Positions 9,867 through 20,263 are shown, counted from the stretch's first letter. The stretch: 64,000 nt of DNA from Zasmidium citrigriseum (GCA_002786025.1 NHNW01000023.1:310001-374000), one strand, 5' to 3'. Notes: a model not told the origin generated them from the letters alone. Translations and numbers: made by a program.

Positions 9867-10863
9867 TCACCTGCTGGAACTTGTCCAAGCCACGCGCGGC
9901 TGGACGTGATAGCGACCGGCCTTGACGTCCTCCATTTCCGACTTCTGCAGAATCTTCTTGACGCAGTTCTGCGCCACCCATTCACAGTCCCGCTTGCTTT
10001 TGTCCTGCAACACCTCATGTCCGTGGCTGAGCTGGATGTGCTTTTGGAGCCCCATGACTCCGCGAATAGCGGCTTGGTTTCCGAGGGCGTTGCCGTCGCA
10101 GAAGCAGCAAGCTAGCTCGACGACTTGGCCATTGACAGACACTATCATGCCGTAGCGTACTTCGGACGAGTACTGTGGGTATTTGACCTGTTGCGGAGCC
10201 AAGAATCCTGACGTGCTTGAGAGAGGATTTGGGGGGTGGCGATGGAATGGCGTTGGGCCCTGGTTGTGTCGCTTGCGGTTCGGCACATAGGCGTCTTCAT
10301 CATCCTCATCCTCGTCGGATGTCTCCTCCCGACGGCGCGATTGACGACTACGCTTCTTGTGTGTTGGGTGGGATGGGAGTGATCCGCCGGTGTCGGTGAC
10401 TCGCTCATTTCCACGACCCACCGTGATACTGTCCAACGGACTGTTCGCCGCACGTGCATCGCGCATAGCACTTTGCCTCAGCGGAACCTATTAAAACTGT
10501 CAGTCAATTTTGTCGCCGCTTCACTTGCCACTTTTCATACCTGCGATGGCGGCGCCGCCGATCTGACCTGCGTAGCTCCACGACCTCCGTCACCCTCCAA
10601 AGTGCGCTGACGGGCGCTTTCTACCGGCGAGGCATTCCTCTGAACATCGTCGTTCATTAAACCCTGGACGAGTCGTCAGTCTGACATGTCCTAAGATGAG
10701 TATTGAAGCGACGACTCACCGACTGCTCTTCCTTGTCCTGTTCGGCCATCTCATCCAGGATCTGCTTTCCAATCTCTTGTTGCTGTCGCAAGAGCTCTTG
10801 TTGCTGGCGCAGCAACTCAATGCGCTCGGCGCGCTGCTGCTTGCGCGCGGCGGCAGCGTCCAT
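9867..10863 (-). CDS. Family member A: coiled-coil plus CxxC...HxxxxH zinc-finger-like protein
   Basis: Three phase-0 exons: 10863-10720, 10663-10541 and 10487-9867, giving 295 aa. Exon 1 is a Gln-rich coiled coil (LLRQQQEIGKQILDEM). The middle is disordered and basic/acidic. The C-terminal domain starts near a Y-P pair and reads VVELACCFCDGN, then GVMGLQKHIQLSHGHE, then WVAQNCVKKIL and VKAGRYHV. Cys-x2-Cys and His-x4-His could bind one zinc, with a further invariant Cys in the NCV motif. The same architecture recurs in five other genes in this window. I do not recognise the family. Nuclear location is suggested by the basic linker only. A strong GTGAGC donor overlaps the stop codon, so a further 3' exon is possible. 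Confidence 0.72.
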
Positions 10864-11291
10864 TGCGCTCGTCTGCCTGGTGCAATCGATTGATGTTGTT
10901 TGCAAGAAAGATGAAGTCGGGAAGTTGCGTTTGTTCGCACTTGCCGCTAGCCGCTAGTGCCGCAGGTCGTCACGTGGGTCAACGGGGAAGTCGCCCTTTC
11001 AGGAAGGAACTCTCAAGTGATTGCTACCGATTCTTTGCGAAGAGGCATTGGCCTGCTGAATTCTGCATTGAGAGCTGACAAAGTTCACGGCCGGCTGGAA
11101 TGACACGAACGAGCACAAGAACATTCCGAAGGCGTTGAAACGATACCGGGAGAGACGCAGCTTACAAGATACTTCTGGTGCCCTGTGCTACAAGGAGATA
11201 TACCCGGCTGCAGTTTGATGTTCCTCTGCAGACCTACTGTCCAGAAAGGACCGGACAGATGCGCCATCCGATGATCAGTGTGCCCCGAAGA
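10864..11291. other. Intergenic stretch between family members A and B
   Basis: 428 bases with the upstream region of A. The 10-bp motif found upstream of B, C and D is not present here; a CACGTG E-box-like palindrome occurs near 10971. No gene is seen. Confidence 0.45.
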
Positions 11292-12337
11292 CTAGGTCGC
11301 CTTAGTGGCATACTCGACGACATACTTGCCATCCTTGACAGCTTCCTTGTCCGCATCGCTCAGATACTTGTAAACGCACTTGTCCGCCACCCACTCATCC
11401 GTTACCTCGCCCGTCACTTCGCCTTTATGGCTCTCCTCAACGTGCCTCCGCATGCCGAAGACGCCTGAGATCGGCTTCATGGAGTGCCGTGAGTGATTGC
11501 AGCCGCAGTAGTAGCATGCCAGCTCGGCCGGGCGACCATCGATCACCACGATCATGGGGAGGCGTCCATCCGTACAGTAGAACGGATACTGCTGGACCGT
11601 CTTGGCTCCCCATCCCCTGGCCTGTTTGTTTCGATCTGCTGTCGCCGTATTTCGCCTCTTGCGGGTGCCGCTTGGACTCCAATCCTCGTCGCCGCCTGCC
11701 AGCGGTGAAGATGCGACGTTTGGGGAGACTCGATGTCCGCGCTTCTTAGATCCTTGCGAGGTCGGGACAGACATGGCAGATGGAGACTTTGCCGCATTAC
11801 CGGGAGTACTCGGTGCAGCAGGGGCTGAGTGCGAAACTTTCTGCGCCGTCTCTCGTGCAGGTTTAGTTGACATTGGGATCTGGGAGTGTGGTCAGTGTTG
11901 TGGTCGTCGACGGCGTAGCACTCGCAAAACTTACCTGGCGCTGCTGAGAACCTGGCGGGGAGGATTGCAGCTGGCCTTGTCGCTTGCGTGGAGTGAGTGT
12001 GATCGTGTCGCCATCTGGGAGCTGGCTCTGAACTTGGTTGGCGGTCGCTGGAGAAGGATTGCCAGCCTCAATGGATGCCAATGAAGCCTGTAAGCACGGT
12101 CAGCGATCACGACTTGTCAACTTGTCATCTTGACATCGGACTCACCTCAGCGGCGGCGGCAGCTTGCTCTTCCTCCTTCTGTATCGCAACCATCTCTCGA
12201 TGCTCTGCTAACTGTGCTTCAAGCGAGGCCCGCTGATATGGATCTTGACTTGTTTCCAGCTGCTCGTGAATACTGCTGATTTTCTCAAGCGTCCGGTATC
12301 GCTCGCGGCGCCAATATTGGGCGGTCTTAGGGGCCAT
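11292..12337 (-). CDS. Family member B: coiled-coil plus CxxC...HxxxxH zinc-finger-like protein
   Basis: Three phase-0 exons: 12337-12146, 12087-11935 and 11879-11292, giving 310 aa, with good GTGAGT and GTAAGT donors. Exon 1 encodes a charged helical hairpin (about residues 8-60) that resembles members C and D more than A, E and F. The C-terminal domain reads PAELACYYCGCN, then ISGVFGMRRHVEESHKGE, then EWVADKCVYKYL and VKDGKYVV. The spacing between CxxC and HxxxxH is short compared with C and E. The ten bases CATGTGAAAG lie about 115 bp upstream and are shared with C and D. Function is unknown. It may be a DNA- or RNA-binding or zinc-stabilised interaction module; that is inference from the Cys/His pattern. 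Confidence 0.72.
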
Positions 12338-12850
12338 GGCGACCAGGTGGCCACACTGCGGTGTGCTTGATGTAGCTTGAAAACATCAGCCTGCTGTAGC
12401 TGGGTAAACAAAACTGCGCGGCTTGGCACGCCAACCGGTTCAACTTCGGAAACATGTGAAAGTGTCAGTCAGAAGACAACACATCTGCTTTCACCTGCAT
12501 TTGACACGAATGCCGCTTATCATCGCGTAGCACGACATGATCCAAGGTCATATCTCTCTAGTTATGGATATTCGATGCACGTCAATGTCTGATAGAAGGA
12601 ATTGAGACCCTCATAGGTCGCTACAGGTACGAACAGGCATGCGGCCATACTCTTCCACAATCTTCTGCAGAAACCCTATCTACAGATAGAACAAACGTCC
12701 TATCAATCCATCTGACGACTACGAGTGGCTTTGACTACTGCTCCGGCAGCACAATCTCCTGTGCTGACAACGACGCAGTTCGTCGCCGCCGGCCACTAAT
12801 CGCCTCTCCAGCCATCGCATGGTCGCACGCTGTGAAGTGAATCTCAATTT
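12338..12850. other. Intergenic stretch between family members B and C
   Basis: 513 bases holding the upstream region of B (see 12414-12462). The remainder, towards the 3' end of C, shows no convincing gene or repeat. Confidence 0.45.
12414..12462 (-). promoter_or_regulatory. Upstream element of member B shared with member C
   Basis: On the plus strand CTGCGCGGCTTGGCACG (12414-12430) is identical over 17 bases to 14151-14167 upstream of C. It is followed by CATGTGAAAG (12453-12462; CTTTCACATG in gene direction), which recurs upstream of C and D. It lies about 115 bp before the start codon, so it is a candidate transcription-factor site or retained duplicated promoter. Confidence 0.5.
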
Positions 12851-14055
12851 CTACCCATCCTCCTCTTCACCTTTGACGACCTCCGTGCGTTCGGTCTTCG
12901 TGCGTTCGCAGCTGCTGTCCACGTCAAAGGAACCGCAAAGGCGCCACTCAGTCTTATAGGTACCAGCCAACACAGCCTGGATCTCCTCCCGAGATAACAC
13001 CTTGCGGCGACACCACTTCATCGCCCATGCGTGGTCCCGCTTGCCTTGATCCTCTGCATGGACTTCCTTGTGACAGGATGCGATATGCTTCAGCAGCCCA
13101 GCTACACCCTTGACGGGGACCCACTTCCTCTTGTTCTGATGGAGGCAGCAATTACCCCGGCAGAAGCAGCATTCAATCTCGACGACGTCTGCCCCGCGAC
13201 GGACGATCATGCCGTATTTCTCGTTGGTCGAAAGTGGATAATAGCCGGACACTGGACTGGTATTTTGCGATACGGGAACTTGAGCGATGTCGAATGGAAG
13301 TGCTGCCGCCGAATGGCCCTGCGGCAAAGCGGCGGGGCCCTGAAGCAGACGTTCGTTGAGCGGCTGGATCACCTAATGATCGACGTCAGCTGTTGTCAAT
13401 GTCAATCCGTGAGTAGAGAATTTACCTGCTGATAGGAAGCACTCTTCGAAGCGGGCTCGTACTTCGGCGTGTACGGTGAGACAGCCGATGTGCGACGTGG
13501 AAGCATCTAAATGGGGTTATCAGTCATACGGCGATGAGGGAGTAGATGTATTGCGATTTTACCTGGTCGTAGAGTGAGGATGTAGAACTGGGAGCAGGAG
13601 GGGTGGCAAACGACGGGTTGGAGGTCGAAAAGATGAAGTTTTCGTATGGGTGAAATGGTGCCTTTCTCAGATGTTAGATCGCGTCGTGTAAGAACTCAGA
13701 AACTGAAGATGTACAGTAGATTGCAAGGCGCGCACACTGCGAGTGGATGCAGAGCGGGTGTCGATAATCTCTCCATACGCAGCAGCACCATCACGGAGAG
13801 CCGGCGTTTGTACCTGGTGGATGAAGGTCAGCTCGCTCATACAAAAGAAGTAGCCACCGTGAAAGAACATACCTGAGTTCGTGCAGGGCCTTCTTCAAGA
13901 ATCTCAAGAAGTGCAACGAGATTCTCTCGCTGTTTAATGAGGAATTGGCGCTCGTTGAGATCTTGAGTCCCCCTCCATTGTTGGTCAATGCTGGCGATCT
14001 GCAGGCGCGCCTGGAGTCGCTGCTGACGCAAAGCTTCTGCACCGCTGTCCGCCAT
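12851..14055 (-). CDS. Family member C: coiled-coil plus CxxC...HxxxxH zinc-finger-like protein
   Basis: Five phase-0 exons by my reading: 14055-13873, 13813-13715, 13661-13563, 13506-13426 and 13372-12851, giving 327 aa. Exon 1 is a helical hairpin (LRQQRLQARLQIASIDQQ...). Exons 2-4 encode a Ser/Pro-rich linker. Exon 5 carries VVEIECCFCRGNC, VKGVAGLLKHIASCHKEV, WAMKWCRRKVL and VLAGTYKTEW. It has extra Cys residues between the metal-binding pairs. The exon 2 to exon 3 junction (donor at 13714, acceptor ending 13662) rests on an ATCTAAC branch-like site and frame continuity and is the least certain. A second upstream Met at 14166 is less likely. It shares its promoter block with B, pointing to a recent tandem duplication. 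Confidence 0.68.
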
Positions 14056-14150
14056 AATGGCCTGTCGTCGTTGTTGGCGGGAGTGAAGCAGCTTCAATGT
14101 TGTGAAGTGGCGAAGCTTGCTGTTGTGCAAACAAAATCCAGGGAAGGAAG

Positions 14151-14192
14151 CTGCGCGGCTTGGCACGGGCCAACATCGGGAGCATGTGAAAG
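14151..14192 (-). promoter_or_regulatory. Upstream element of member C shared with B and D
   Basis: CTGCGCGGCTTGGCACG at 14151-14167 is identical to the copy upstream of B. CATGTGAAAG lies at 14183-14192, about 128 bp before the start codon of C. It also overlaps the 3' flank of the transcription-factor-like gene. Confidence 0.5.
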
Positions 14193-14223
14193 CTCATGCC
14201 CGTTGTACAGCTTCAATGCATGC

Positions 14224-15903
14224 CTACTCCTCAACATAGAATTCAAGCCCACCAAAGAAAGATTTCGACGTCGGAGGCTGCTCCACTGGCCCTTCGTCCG
14301 CCATCGCAGTCCCATTGACGACGTTCTGCCAGCGCTGATGTGGCAGCCCAAGAAGGGGCCGTATCTTCGGCCACAGCAGCTCCAACTTCGACTTGTGCCA
14401 ATTGTCCAGCCATGGCCATTTCTTCAGATGCCGACTCAGATCGCCATGATTCTTGATCTGGACACACTTCGCCGCACTTGCCAAGATCCGCACACTGATG
14501 GCCTGGCATGGGTGTCCGAACTCCATGGCGATCCCAGCGAAAGTGAACGTTATCCACATGATGCATGCTGGATTCAGCAGATCGGCTAGCCCTCCTAGAA
14601 CAGAGTCCGGCGTCGCGTCTGATGATGGCAGACTGGTAAGCTCCTCCAGCAACGCCTGCGCCCGATGCACAACGATGATATACGTTTCTGGCCGCTGCGG
14701 AGTCCAGAAGCGATGAAGTATCCATGTCTGCAGCTGAATGCAAAGCAAGATGAGCTCTTTCAATCGGTCATCCCACCCCGGTCGTTGAGCCGTCCAGATG
14801 TCGTCTTGCATCGTGCGGAGGGAGTACTCGAGGTCGTACAGTGTGCCAAAGGGCACTTGGCCTGAATGGTGCAGGACATCCCATGCCAAGCTCATTTCAT
14901 GGAGTGAGGAGAACATGTGGAAACACACGTTGGTGAATGCCTGGTCGAGAGGCTTTCGTGGGCCATGCTTGGTGTTGGAAAGGGCCAGCTTGCGTGCTCG
15001 TGCGCCTTGTTGGGCCATGGATATTGGTGGCTCGCGAAAGGCGGATGGTATGTAGTACGGCAATGTGGGTCGCTGACCGCGGAGTAAGGCAAGTCGAAGG
15101 TCGATCCAAGCAATGTATACCCATTCGTATGGAGACCAGTATTCGGCCGGTGACAGCACAGGCAGTGCCTTGAGATGGGTCTCAGCAGCCTCGAAGTCGC
15201 CATCCTTCATGTCGGAGTAGGCCAGTAGAGCAATCGAGACAAGAGTATTTCCGTCGTGATGTGAGCCATGGCGAGGATGTTGCATGCGTCCAGATATGAG
15301 ACGGAGTATCTGAGTCTTGGAGCTCAGGAATGACCTGTGTGCGGCAGAGGTGTTCTGGTATCTCGCAAAGACGATGATCCCACGAAAAAGAAGCTCATGA
15401 CTTTGGGCAACGTTCCAGAGCAAGTCGACCCAGCGATGGACAGAAGCGGAATAGCGGTTCGATGAGGTGGCGATAAGCTGCTGATGGTATGTGTGCAGGT
15501 CTTCGTGGTCCACCAAGGGCATCTGCCGAGCGAGGTATGTGAGAGGGGAATCTTCAAACCCTCCGAGAGGATTGTAACAGATCGGAGGAGTTCCCGCGCC
15601 TGGTAATCTTGTGGCGTCCATCAGCATGCTACAGCTCCAATCATCTTCGCTTGGGACCTGGACGGGCCACTCCCTTCCCGCTCTCACGCTTAGGTCGTGC
15701 ACCTCTCTCTGCTGCTGCTGTTGCTTCTTCTTCGCTTCGTAGGCTTTGGGGTGCGACTTTTTGAGTCGCAGTGGATACACAATAGGGGTCATTGGAGCCA
15801 TGAAGATGCTCGGGCAGTCTTCCAGATGGGGTGTGTGGTCAATCGGAACGGTATGCATCTCCATCTCCACAAGTATTCTCCGAAACACCAAGACCTGATG
15901 CAA
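14224..15903 (-). CDS. Fungal transcription-factor-domain-like protein without a Zn2Cys6 cluster
   Basis: Single exon, up to 559 aa; a start at the Met at 15801 (525 aa, MAPMTPIVYPLRLKK) is equally plausible. The N-terminus has a basic segment with a Gln run rather than a Zn2Cys6 cluster. Residues about 90-520 have the helical character of the fungal-specific transcription factor domain 2 proteins that are common in Pezizomycotina: repeated amphipathic helices, an acidic-aromatic DWSCSMLMDATRLPG block, and a long central segment of Trp/Leu-rich helices. Such proteins are annotated as regulators although many lack a DNA-binding domain. The gene sits between family member C and a secreted protein and has no obvious target next to it. 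Function is assigned only by fold style. Confidence 0.55.
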   Translation of the reverse strand: MHQVLVFRRILVEMEMHTVPIDHTPHLEDCPSIFMAPMTPIVYPLRLKKSHPKAYEAKKKQQQQQREVHDLSVRAGREWPVQVPSEDDWSCSMLMDATRLPGAGTPPICYNPLGGFEDSPLTYLARQMPLVDHEDLHTYHQQLIATSSNRYSASVHRWVDLLWNVAQSHELLFRGIIVFARYQNTSAAHRSFLSSKTQILRLISGRMQHPRHGSHHDGNTLVSIALLAYSDMKDGDFEAAETHLKALPVLSPAEYWSPYEWVYIAWIDLRLALLRGQRPTLPYYIPSAFREPPISMAQQGARARKLALSNTKHGPRKPLDQAFTNVCFHMFSSLHEMSLAWDVLHHSGQVPFGTLYDLEYSLRTMQDDIWTAQRPGWDDRLKELILLCIQLQTWILHRFWTPQRPETYIIVVHRAQALLEELTSLPSSDATPDSVLGGLADLLNPACIMWITFTFAGIAMEFGHPCQAISVRILASAAKCVQIKNHGDLSRHLKKWPWLDNWHKSKLELLWPKIRPLLGLPHQRWQNVVNGTAMADEGPVEQPPTSKSFFGGLEFYVEE

Positions 15904-16328
15904 ATGGACGCCTGTCTTGTAATATTGAGTGTGGACGAGGACTCATGTGTCTGTGACAGCATGTCGAGCATGTCTATTCTTGAAGTGGAGTCGAGCGGCT
16001 GAAGGAGGGCGGGTCGGGCCTGCGTTTGGATCTAGCCTTGTCGAGGAAACCGCAGAGGGCCAAGCCACGAGCTGAAGGATCAATTGAGGCGGCCTCAACT
16101 TAAACCTTAATCACCATTATTAATTGAAGCACTAAAGTAATATGTATAGGGCGCTGCGGGAACAGAAACGACACTAACCATGTAGAGCAATACTTGTTCG
16201 GTTCACGAGGTGCCGAGCCACAAACGTTGTGACTACTGGCAAGGCTGTGAGTCTTGGAAAAAGACGGGTTTGAATCTAACAGTCACTTTTCAGCTGCCTC
16301 GACGATCAGTATGAGAAATCTCCGAGCA

Positions 16329-16334
16329 TATAAA
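16329..16334 (+). promoter_or_regulatory. TATA-like box upstream of the GPI-type secreted protein
   Basis: TATAAA 162 bases before the start codon at 16496, in an otherwise mixed-composition promoter. Confidence 0.35.
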
Positions 16335-16403
16335 CATCGTCCTGTCATGTCAAGGCCGAAGCACTCGCTCTTCATCGATCCCAGCAGCCCGAACATATCA
16401 AGC

Positions 16404-16480
16404 ATTTAAGCACTTCAAGCACTTCAAGCACTCCAAGCACTTCAAGCACTCCAGGCACTTCAAGCACTTTCTCCAAGCAC
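16404..16480 (+). repeat. 9-bp minisatellite in the 5' leader
   Basis: About eight imperfect copies of CAAGCACTT/CAAGCACTC end 16 bases before the start codon. The unit contains no ATG, so it should not create upstream start codons. Confidence 0.8.
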
Positions 16481-16495
16481 AACCTTTCCATCAAC

Positions 16496-17126
16496 ATGCA
16501 TTCCAACATGCTCAACGCCGCCGTCCTCCTGGCACTCTGCACCAGCTCAATGGGCTACAACATCTTCGATGACATCTACGGCGATCACCCAGACTGCGAT
16601 GGTACGGACACAATCTTTGCCTCTCATTGAGAGATGCTAACAATGACCAGGTGTTTCCATCCAAGGCTACTGCTGCCCCGGCTCCGTCCTCTCAGACGGC
16701 GAATTCTCAAACAACAACAATAACGATCCATCCGGCCTCACCTGCTGCGTCGGCGACCCCTCCAAGTCCTTCAACAACGGCCCGGAGTCCTGCAGCGCCG
16801 GAACACCAACACCTTTGACCGCTGTCTCCTCAGGAGGCAGTGCGGCTGCGACGGCCTCGATGACGGATGGAATGAGCAGTGCAAGCGCATCTATGGCAAT
16901 GACTTCTGCGGCTTCTACAAGCACTGTGGATATGATGGATAGCATGACAACGATGACGAGCGGTGCGACCATGAGCAGCACGACGGAGGATGCGGATGTG
17001 GCTGAAGCGGCTTCTACGAGTGAGAGCTCGTCGTCGTCAACCTCGAGTGGTGGAGCTGTTCGAGCCGTTGTTACTGGCGGTCCTTGCTTGGCCGGTGCTG
17101 TTGTTGGTGCTTTGGCTTTGCTTTGA
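16496..17126 (+). CDS. Small secreted Ser/Thr-rich protein, probably GPI-anchored
   Basis: Two exons, 16496-16601 and 16651-17126, giving 193 aa. The 49-nt intron has a TGCTAAC branch site. Residues 1-20 (HSNMLNAAVLLALCTSSMG) form a signal peptide. The mature N-terminus has Cys residues in an HPDCDG...GYCCPGSVLSD...GLTCCVGD pattern, suggesting a small disulphide-bonded domain. Residues about 100-165 are Ser/Thr/Ala/Met-rich, likely O-glycosylated. The last 25 residues are Gly/Ala/Leu-rich and hydrophobic after SSTSSGGAVRAV, as in a GPI-attachment signal. It is therefore probably a cell-wall or plasma-membrane surface protein. It is not a CFEM protein (the Cys spacing differs). Function is unknown. 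Confidence 0.75.
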
Positions 17127-17222
17127 GGGTTGGATGTACTACAAGGATGATCTTGTTTTGCATACCTTGGTAGGTTGAAATTGGAAGCATTCTTGTCTAT
17201 TCAAAGCCTGTCTAGTTTCAAA

Positions 17223-18185
17223 TCAAGCATTTGACGCGCCCTTTCCAACTTCATTGAGTACCCATCTCACTGCATCTGTTACAGCTTGAGGTTGAACCAT
17301 ATGGATGGAATGCCCCGAGTTAGGCACATGCACGAACTTTGAATTCGTCGACAGGCCCAGCATCTTTCGTTGCATCGTCTCTTCCATCTCATTCGCTTGC
17401 GAGATGAACTTCTCCATGGCCTGACGCTGTTCAGCCGTCCCGTTGCCCAAAGCACAGCCCGCTTCATAGATCTTTTGCAAGTCCAGTGCATAGTTCGCAT
17501 GCAGCACGACCAATGGTCGGTCTCCAAGCAATGGTGGTTGTAGATCATTCTGTTTCTTCGCCGCCAGCGTTCGCCCGCTCAGGTGATACGATTCGATTTC
17601 CCGATCACCAGCTTGCTCGTGCCTCGGATCAGCCTCTACCGTGAGAAGCTCGTTCCACTCCTCGGATGAGAGCTTATGAGTTTTGCCGATGGTGACTTCC
17701 AGCGTGTTCAATCCTCGCTGCATCGCTCGCACAGCCGGGTTGGGAAAGGTCAATGGCGTCTCTTCCGTATTCGCATCGACGAACACAACTCCAGCGACAT
17801 TGCCCCCTCGACGATGGATGAACTCCCGAGTGATGATGCCTCCGTACGAATGGCACACCAAGACGTACGGTGGTTCAATCTTGGCCTTCTGAAGAAGATG
17901 GTCTAAATCGGAAGCAATGTTCTCGGCGGTGGGTTCTTGCGGCGAGATGCCACTGTTGCCGAAGCCGGATCTTTCGTAGGCGTGCGTCCTTGCGAACTTG
18001 CATACTTGTCGTATCACAACTGGCCATTCTTTGATGCTGCTGCAGATTCCGGGTATGACTATGATGGCGGGCTGTCCTTTCGTCCGGGGCTGGCCGAAGC
18101 AGGAGAGGGAAAGGCTGTGAGTACCAAGAGAGATCTCTTCCGTTCGCGGTGGGCAGGCGTTCCAATCCAGGTTCTCAATGGCCAT
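17223..18185 (-). CDS. Alpha/beta hydrolase
   Basis: Single exon, 320 aa. The fold is clear: PAIIVIPGICSSIKEW (strand plus oxyanion loop), the YERSGFGNSG motif after strand 4, the nucleophile elbow CHSYGG with S113 (Cys replaces the usual first Gly), GVVFVDAN after the elbow, and catalytic His in VPNSGHSIHMVQP (H292). The catalytic acid is not obvious by eye. There is no signal peptide, so it is probably cytosolic. It resembles the general hydrolase_1/6-type esterase and epoxide-hydrolase relatives; the substrate is unknown. It ends about 100 bases from the convergent secreted-protein gene. Confidence 0.85.
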   Translation of the reverse strand: MAIENLDWNACPPRTEEISLGTHSLSLSCFGQPRTKGQPAIIVIPGICSSIKEWPVVIRQVCKFARTHAYERSGFGNSGISPQEPTAENIASDLDHLLQKAKIEPPYVLVCHSYGGIITREFIHRRGGNVAGVVFVDANTEETPLTFPNPAVRAMQRGLNTLEVTIGKTHKLSSEEWNELLTVEADPRHEQAGDREIESYHLSGRTLAAKKQNDLQPPLLGDRPLVVLHANYALDLQKIYEAGCALGNGTAEQRQAMEKFISQANEMEETMQRKMLGLSTNSKFVHVPNSGHSIHMVQPQAVTDAVRWVLNEVGKGASNA

Positions 18186-18829
18186 CGTGAAGATATAATC
18201 GCCCCTGGTCGTTCACCTCACAAGCGCCTCAGATGTCAGGCGTTGGCGTTGAGGAAGAAAAAAGAGCGTGGACGGAATCCAAGGAGTGGTCTGGTTCGTC
18301 AATGGGAAGAACACTACATGTTAACCTGGCTCCATTATTAAGCACATGTAGAATACAAAGACCCTCCAAACTTACGTCACGCGAACCATCAAGTATCGAT
18401 CCAGGACAGCGTGAAGTATCGACCGCACTAGTTCTCACCGGCCGTCCCGAATGAGCATCCGAGGGCTCTCATTCATTGATGCAAGTTCTTGTACTGTGCG
18501 TCCCTGACAACATAGAATTAGGTAGCCTGAAAGCCTGGTTTCCAAGATCCTAGGACTAAATGCTTACCTCCCACCAGCCGATAGTACCATTCATGGTGCC
18601 GACGTAAGACTGCCCTCGGCTTTTGCTCTGCTTAAGAAACCCGCACGAAACGCATGGCCTGAATGTACAAGACAGCATATCTTTCTTCGTAGATTGACGA
18701 GCCCAACTGTGGGAAGCCGGACTCAGTCGTGAAGCCATCCATGAAACTTCCTTCGGTTCTTGCGCAAAGTACGTAGTGAAGTGCAAGGCCTACACCAAGC
18801 TGCACATTTGTGATATCCTGAGCTGCCAA
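18186..18829. other. Intergenic stretch between hydrolase and family member D
   Basis: 644 bases, containing the hydrolase promoter and the 3' flank of D. Only short unsupported frames occur; I see no gene, RNA or repeat. Confidence 0.45.
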
Positions 18830-19834
18830 CTAGGAGGCAGCCTTGCTCTTGCGAGAAACAGTCCTAACGTCCAGTCTATCAATGACATATTGTCCGCTCT
18901 TGACCCCCTCAATGTCCTCACTCGACAGCCACTTGTACACACAATTTCTCATGATCCAGTCAAAGTTCCTCTGGCCGCCGTCGCCATGCGTCTCGTCATC
19001 GTGGTCCTGCAAAATATGAGCCCAAAATCCTTGGGCTCCTCGCACTGGGATAGACTGTTTTTGCCCAAGAGGATGAAAGTGATTTCCGCCGCAGAAGCAG
19101 CACCGGAGCTCCACAGTACGATCGCCGTGGTGAACGACGGTAGAGTATTGCGGATTGGCGGACGCAGGGTGAAATTGTTCACTTCTCGCCTTCGACGTGC
19201 CGACGTTGGCGGGGAGAGTGGACGACTCGCACCCTTGTCTCATGTGTTCTGGTGCGGGTGGGGTTGTTGCGATGTCGTGATCGATGACTGGTTCGTCGCG
19301 GGATGGCTCATTCCGTGGATGATTCATAGTCGTCGTTCGATAGACCCGCCGGGACCATACAGGACGTTGGAAAGTGCCGGTGTTATCAGCTGTGCCATCT
19401 GTTCGTAGCGTCCGCATCTGCGAGGCGGTCAGTCAACGGTCTTGTGATGTAGCTGTCTGACTTGCCCTGCGTGATGAACCCTCCAGATGCACCGGTCGCT
19501 CTTCGATGGCATTCGTGTCTGCAGGGAGCTCGACAGGATGTACCATGGACTGGTCTTGCGCCACGGCTCCAACATCATTCGAGAGCGAGCTGGAGGTTGG
19601 CGCTGACTTTCGGTCTGTCAGTTTTTGCAATGTCCTCAGCATCTCTTCGGGGCATACCATTGAGTGACCGGCTGCACTATCTCTCAGTATCGCGTTGATC
19701 TCTTGCTGAAGTGCTCTCTTCTCTAAGAGCAGCTGACGGCGGACCACATCGTCGTTCGGCATGCTGAGGAGCTCCTGGATAGTGTCGAGTTCATCGCGGA
19801 GGCTCTGCAGTCGCCGCTCCAAATGCGGATCCAT
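18830..19834 (-). CDS. Family member D: coiled-coil plus zinc-finger-like protein, with a GC-AG intron
   Basis: Two exons, 19834-19466 and 19417-18830, giving 318 aa. Exon 1 is a long helical hairpin (LERRLQSLRDELDTIQELL, then RRQLLLEKRALQQEINAIL) followed by a polar tail. The only donor that keeps the frame is GCAAGT after AGG, so this is a GC-AG intron of 48 nt with a CTGAC branch site. The C-terminal domain reads VELRCCFCGGN, then VRGAQGFWAHILQDHDDE, then WIMRNCVYKWL and VKSGQYVI. The usual KH before the first metal His is AH, so the HxxxxH is kept as H-I-L-Q-D-H. CATGTGAAAG lies 136 bp upstream. Function is unknown. Confidence 0.7.
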
Positions 19835-19969
19835 CCTGCCCAGGATGCCGAATGTGGAGTGTCAGATGTAGCGGTGCAGAATAGAAACTGAGCTTTTCCG
19901 GCACAAATTCGTGTGGCTTGGCAACGGCAGCACGCTAAGACTTAGAGGACTGAGCTCTGATCTCGGCGA

Positions 19970-19979
19970 CATGTGAAAG
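19970..19979 (-). promoter_or_regulatory. CATGTGAAAG motif upstream of member D
   Basis: Identical over ten bases to the motifs upstream of B and C, in the same orientation, 136 bp before the start codon. A related GGCTTGGCA stretch lies about 55 bp further upstream. Confidence 0.45.
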
Positions 19980-20253
19980 CTGAAGGGTAAGTGAATCAGT
20001 CAGTTCATGTGTCGCTCGCGACCCTAACGTCTTAACAACCCAATATCTCCTGTGCGTATCATGAAGTGTTAAGCAAGACACAGTACTCAATCTGACATTC
20101 TTGGTACAGTCCTCCTGTTTCCAGCTCGTTCTGTGCTCTCTGAACCAGTCAATTTTCTTCATTCAACTGCATCTCATTCTCAATGAAAACTCTTCCCAGA
20201 CCAAACATTGATCTGCCAGGAACAACTGGCCAGTCAGACCCCTGCGTCGAAAG

Positions 20254-20263
20254 CATGTGAAAG
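20254..20263 (-). promoter_or_regulatory. Orphan CATGTGAAAG motif between D and E
   Basis: A perfect copy of the motif that is about 420 bp from the D start and lies beyond the 3' end of E. It could be a distal site for D or the relic of a lost family member. Confidence 0.3.

Larger units (their letters stand above)
15904..16495. other. Intergenic stretch with promoter of the secreted protein gene
   Basis: 592 bases. It contains a TATA-like box (16329-16334) and a 9-bp tandem repeat in the presumed 5' leader; otherwise no gene is seen. Confidence 0.5.

Noticed and set aside
16395..16480. CRISPR-like repeat array
   Set aside because: The 9-bp units are directly contiguous with no spacers, and the genome is eukaryotic.
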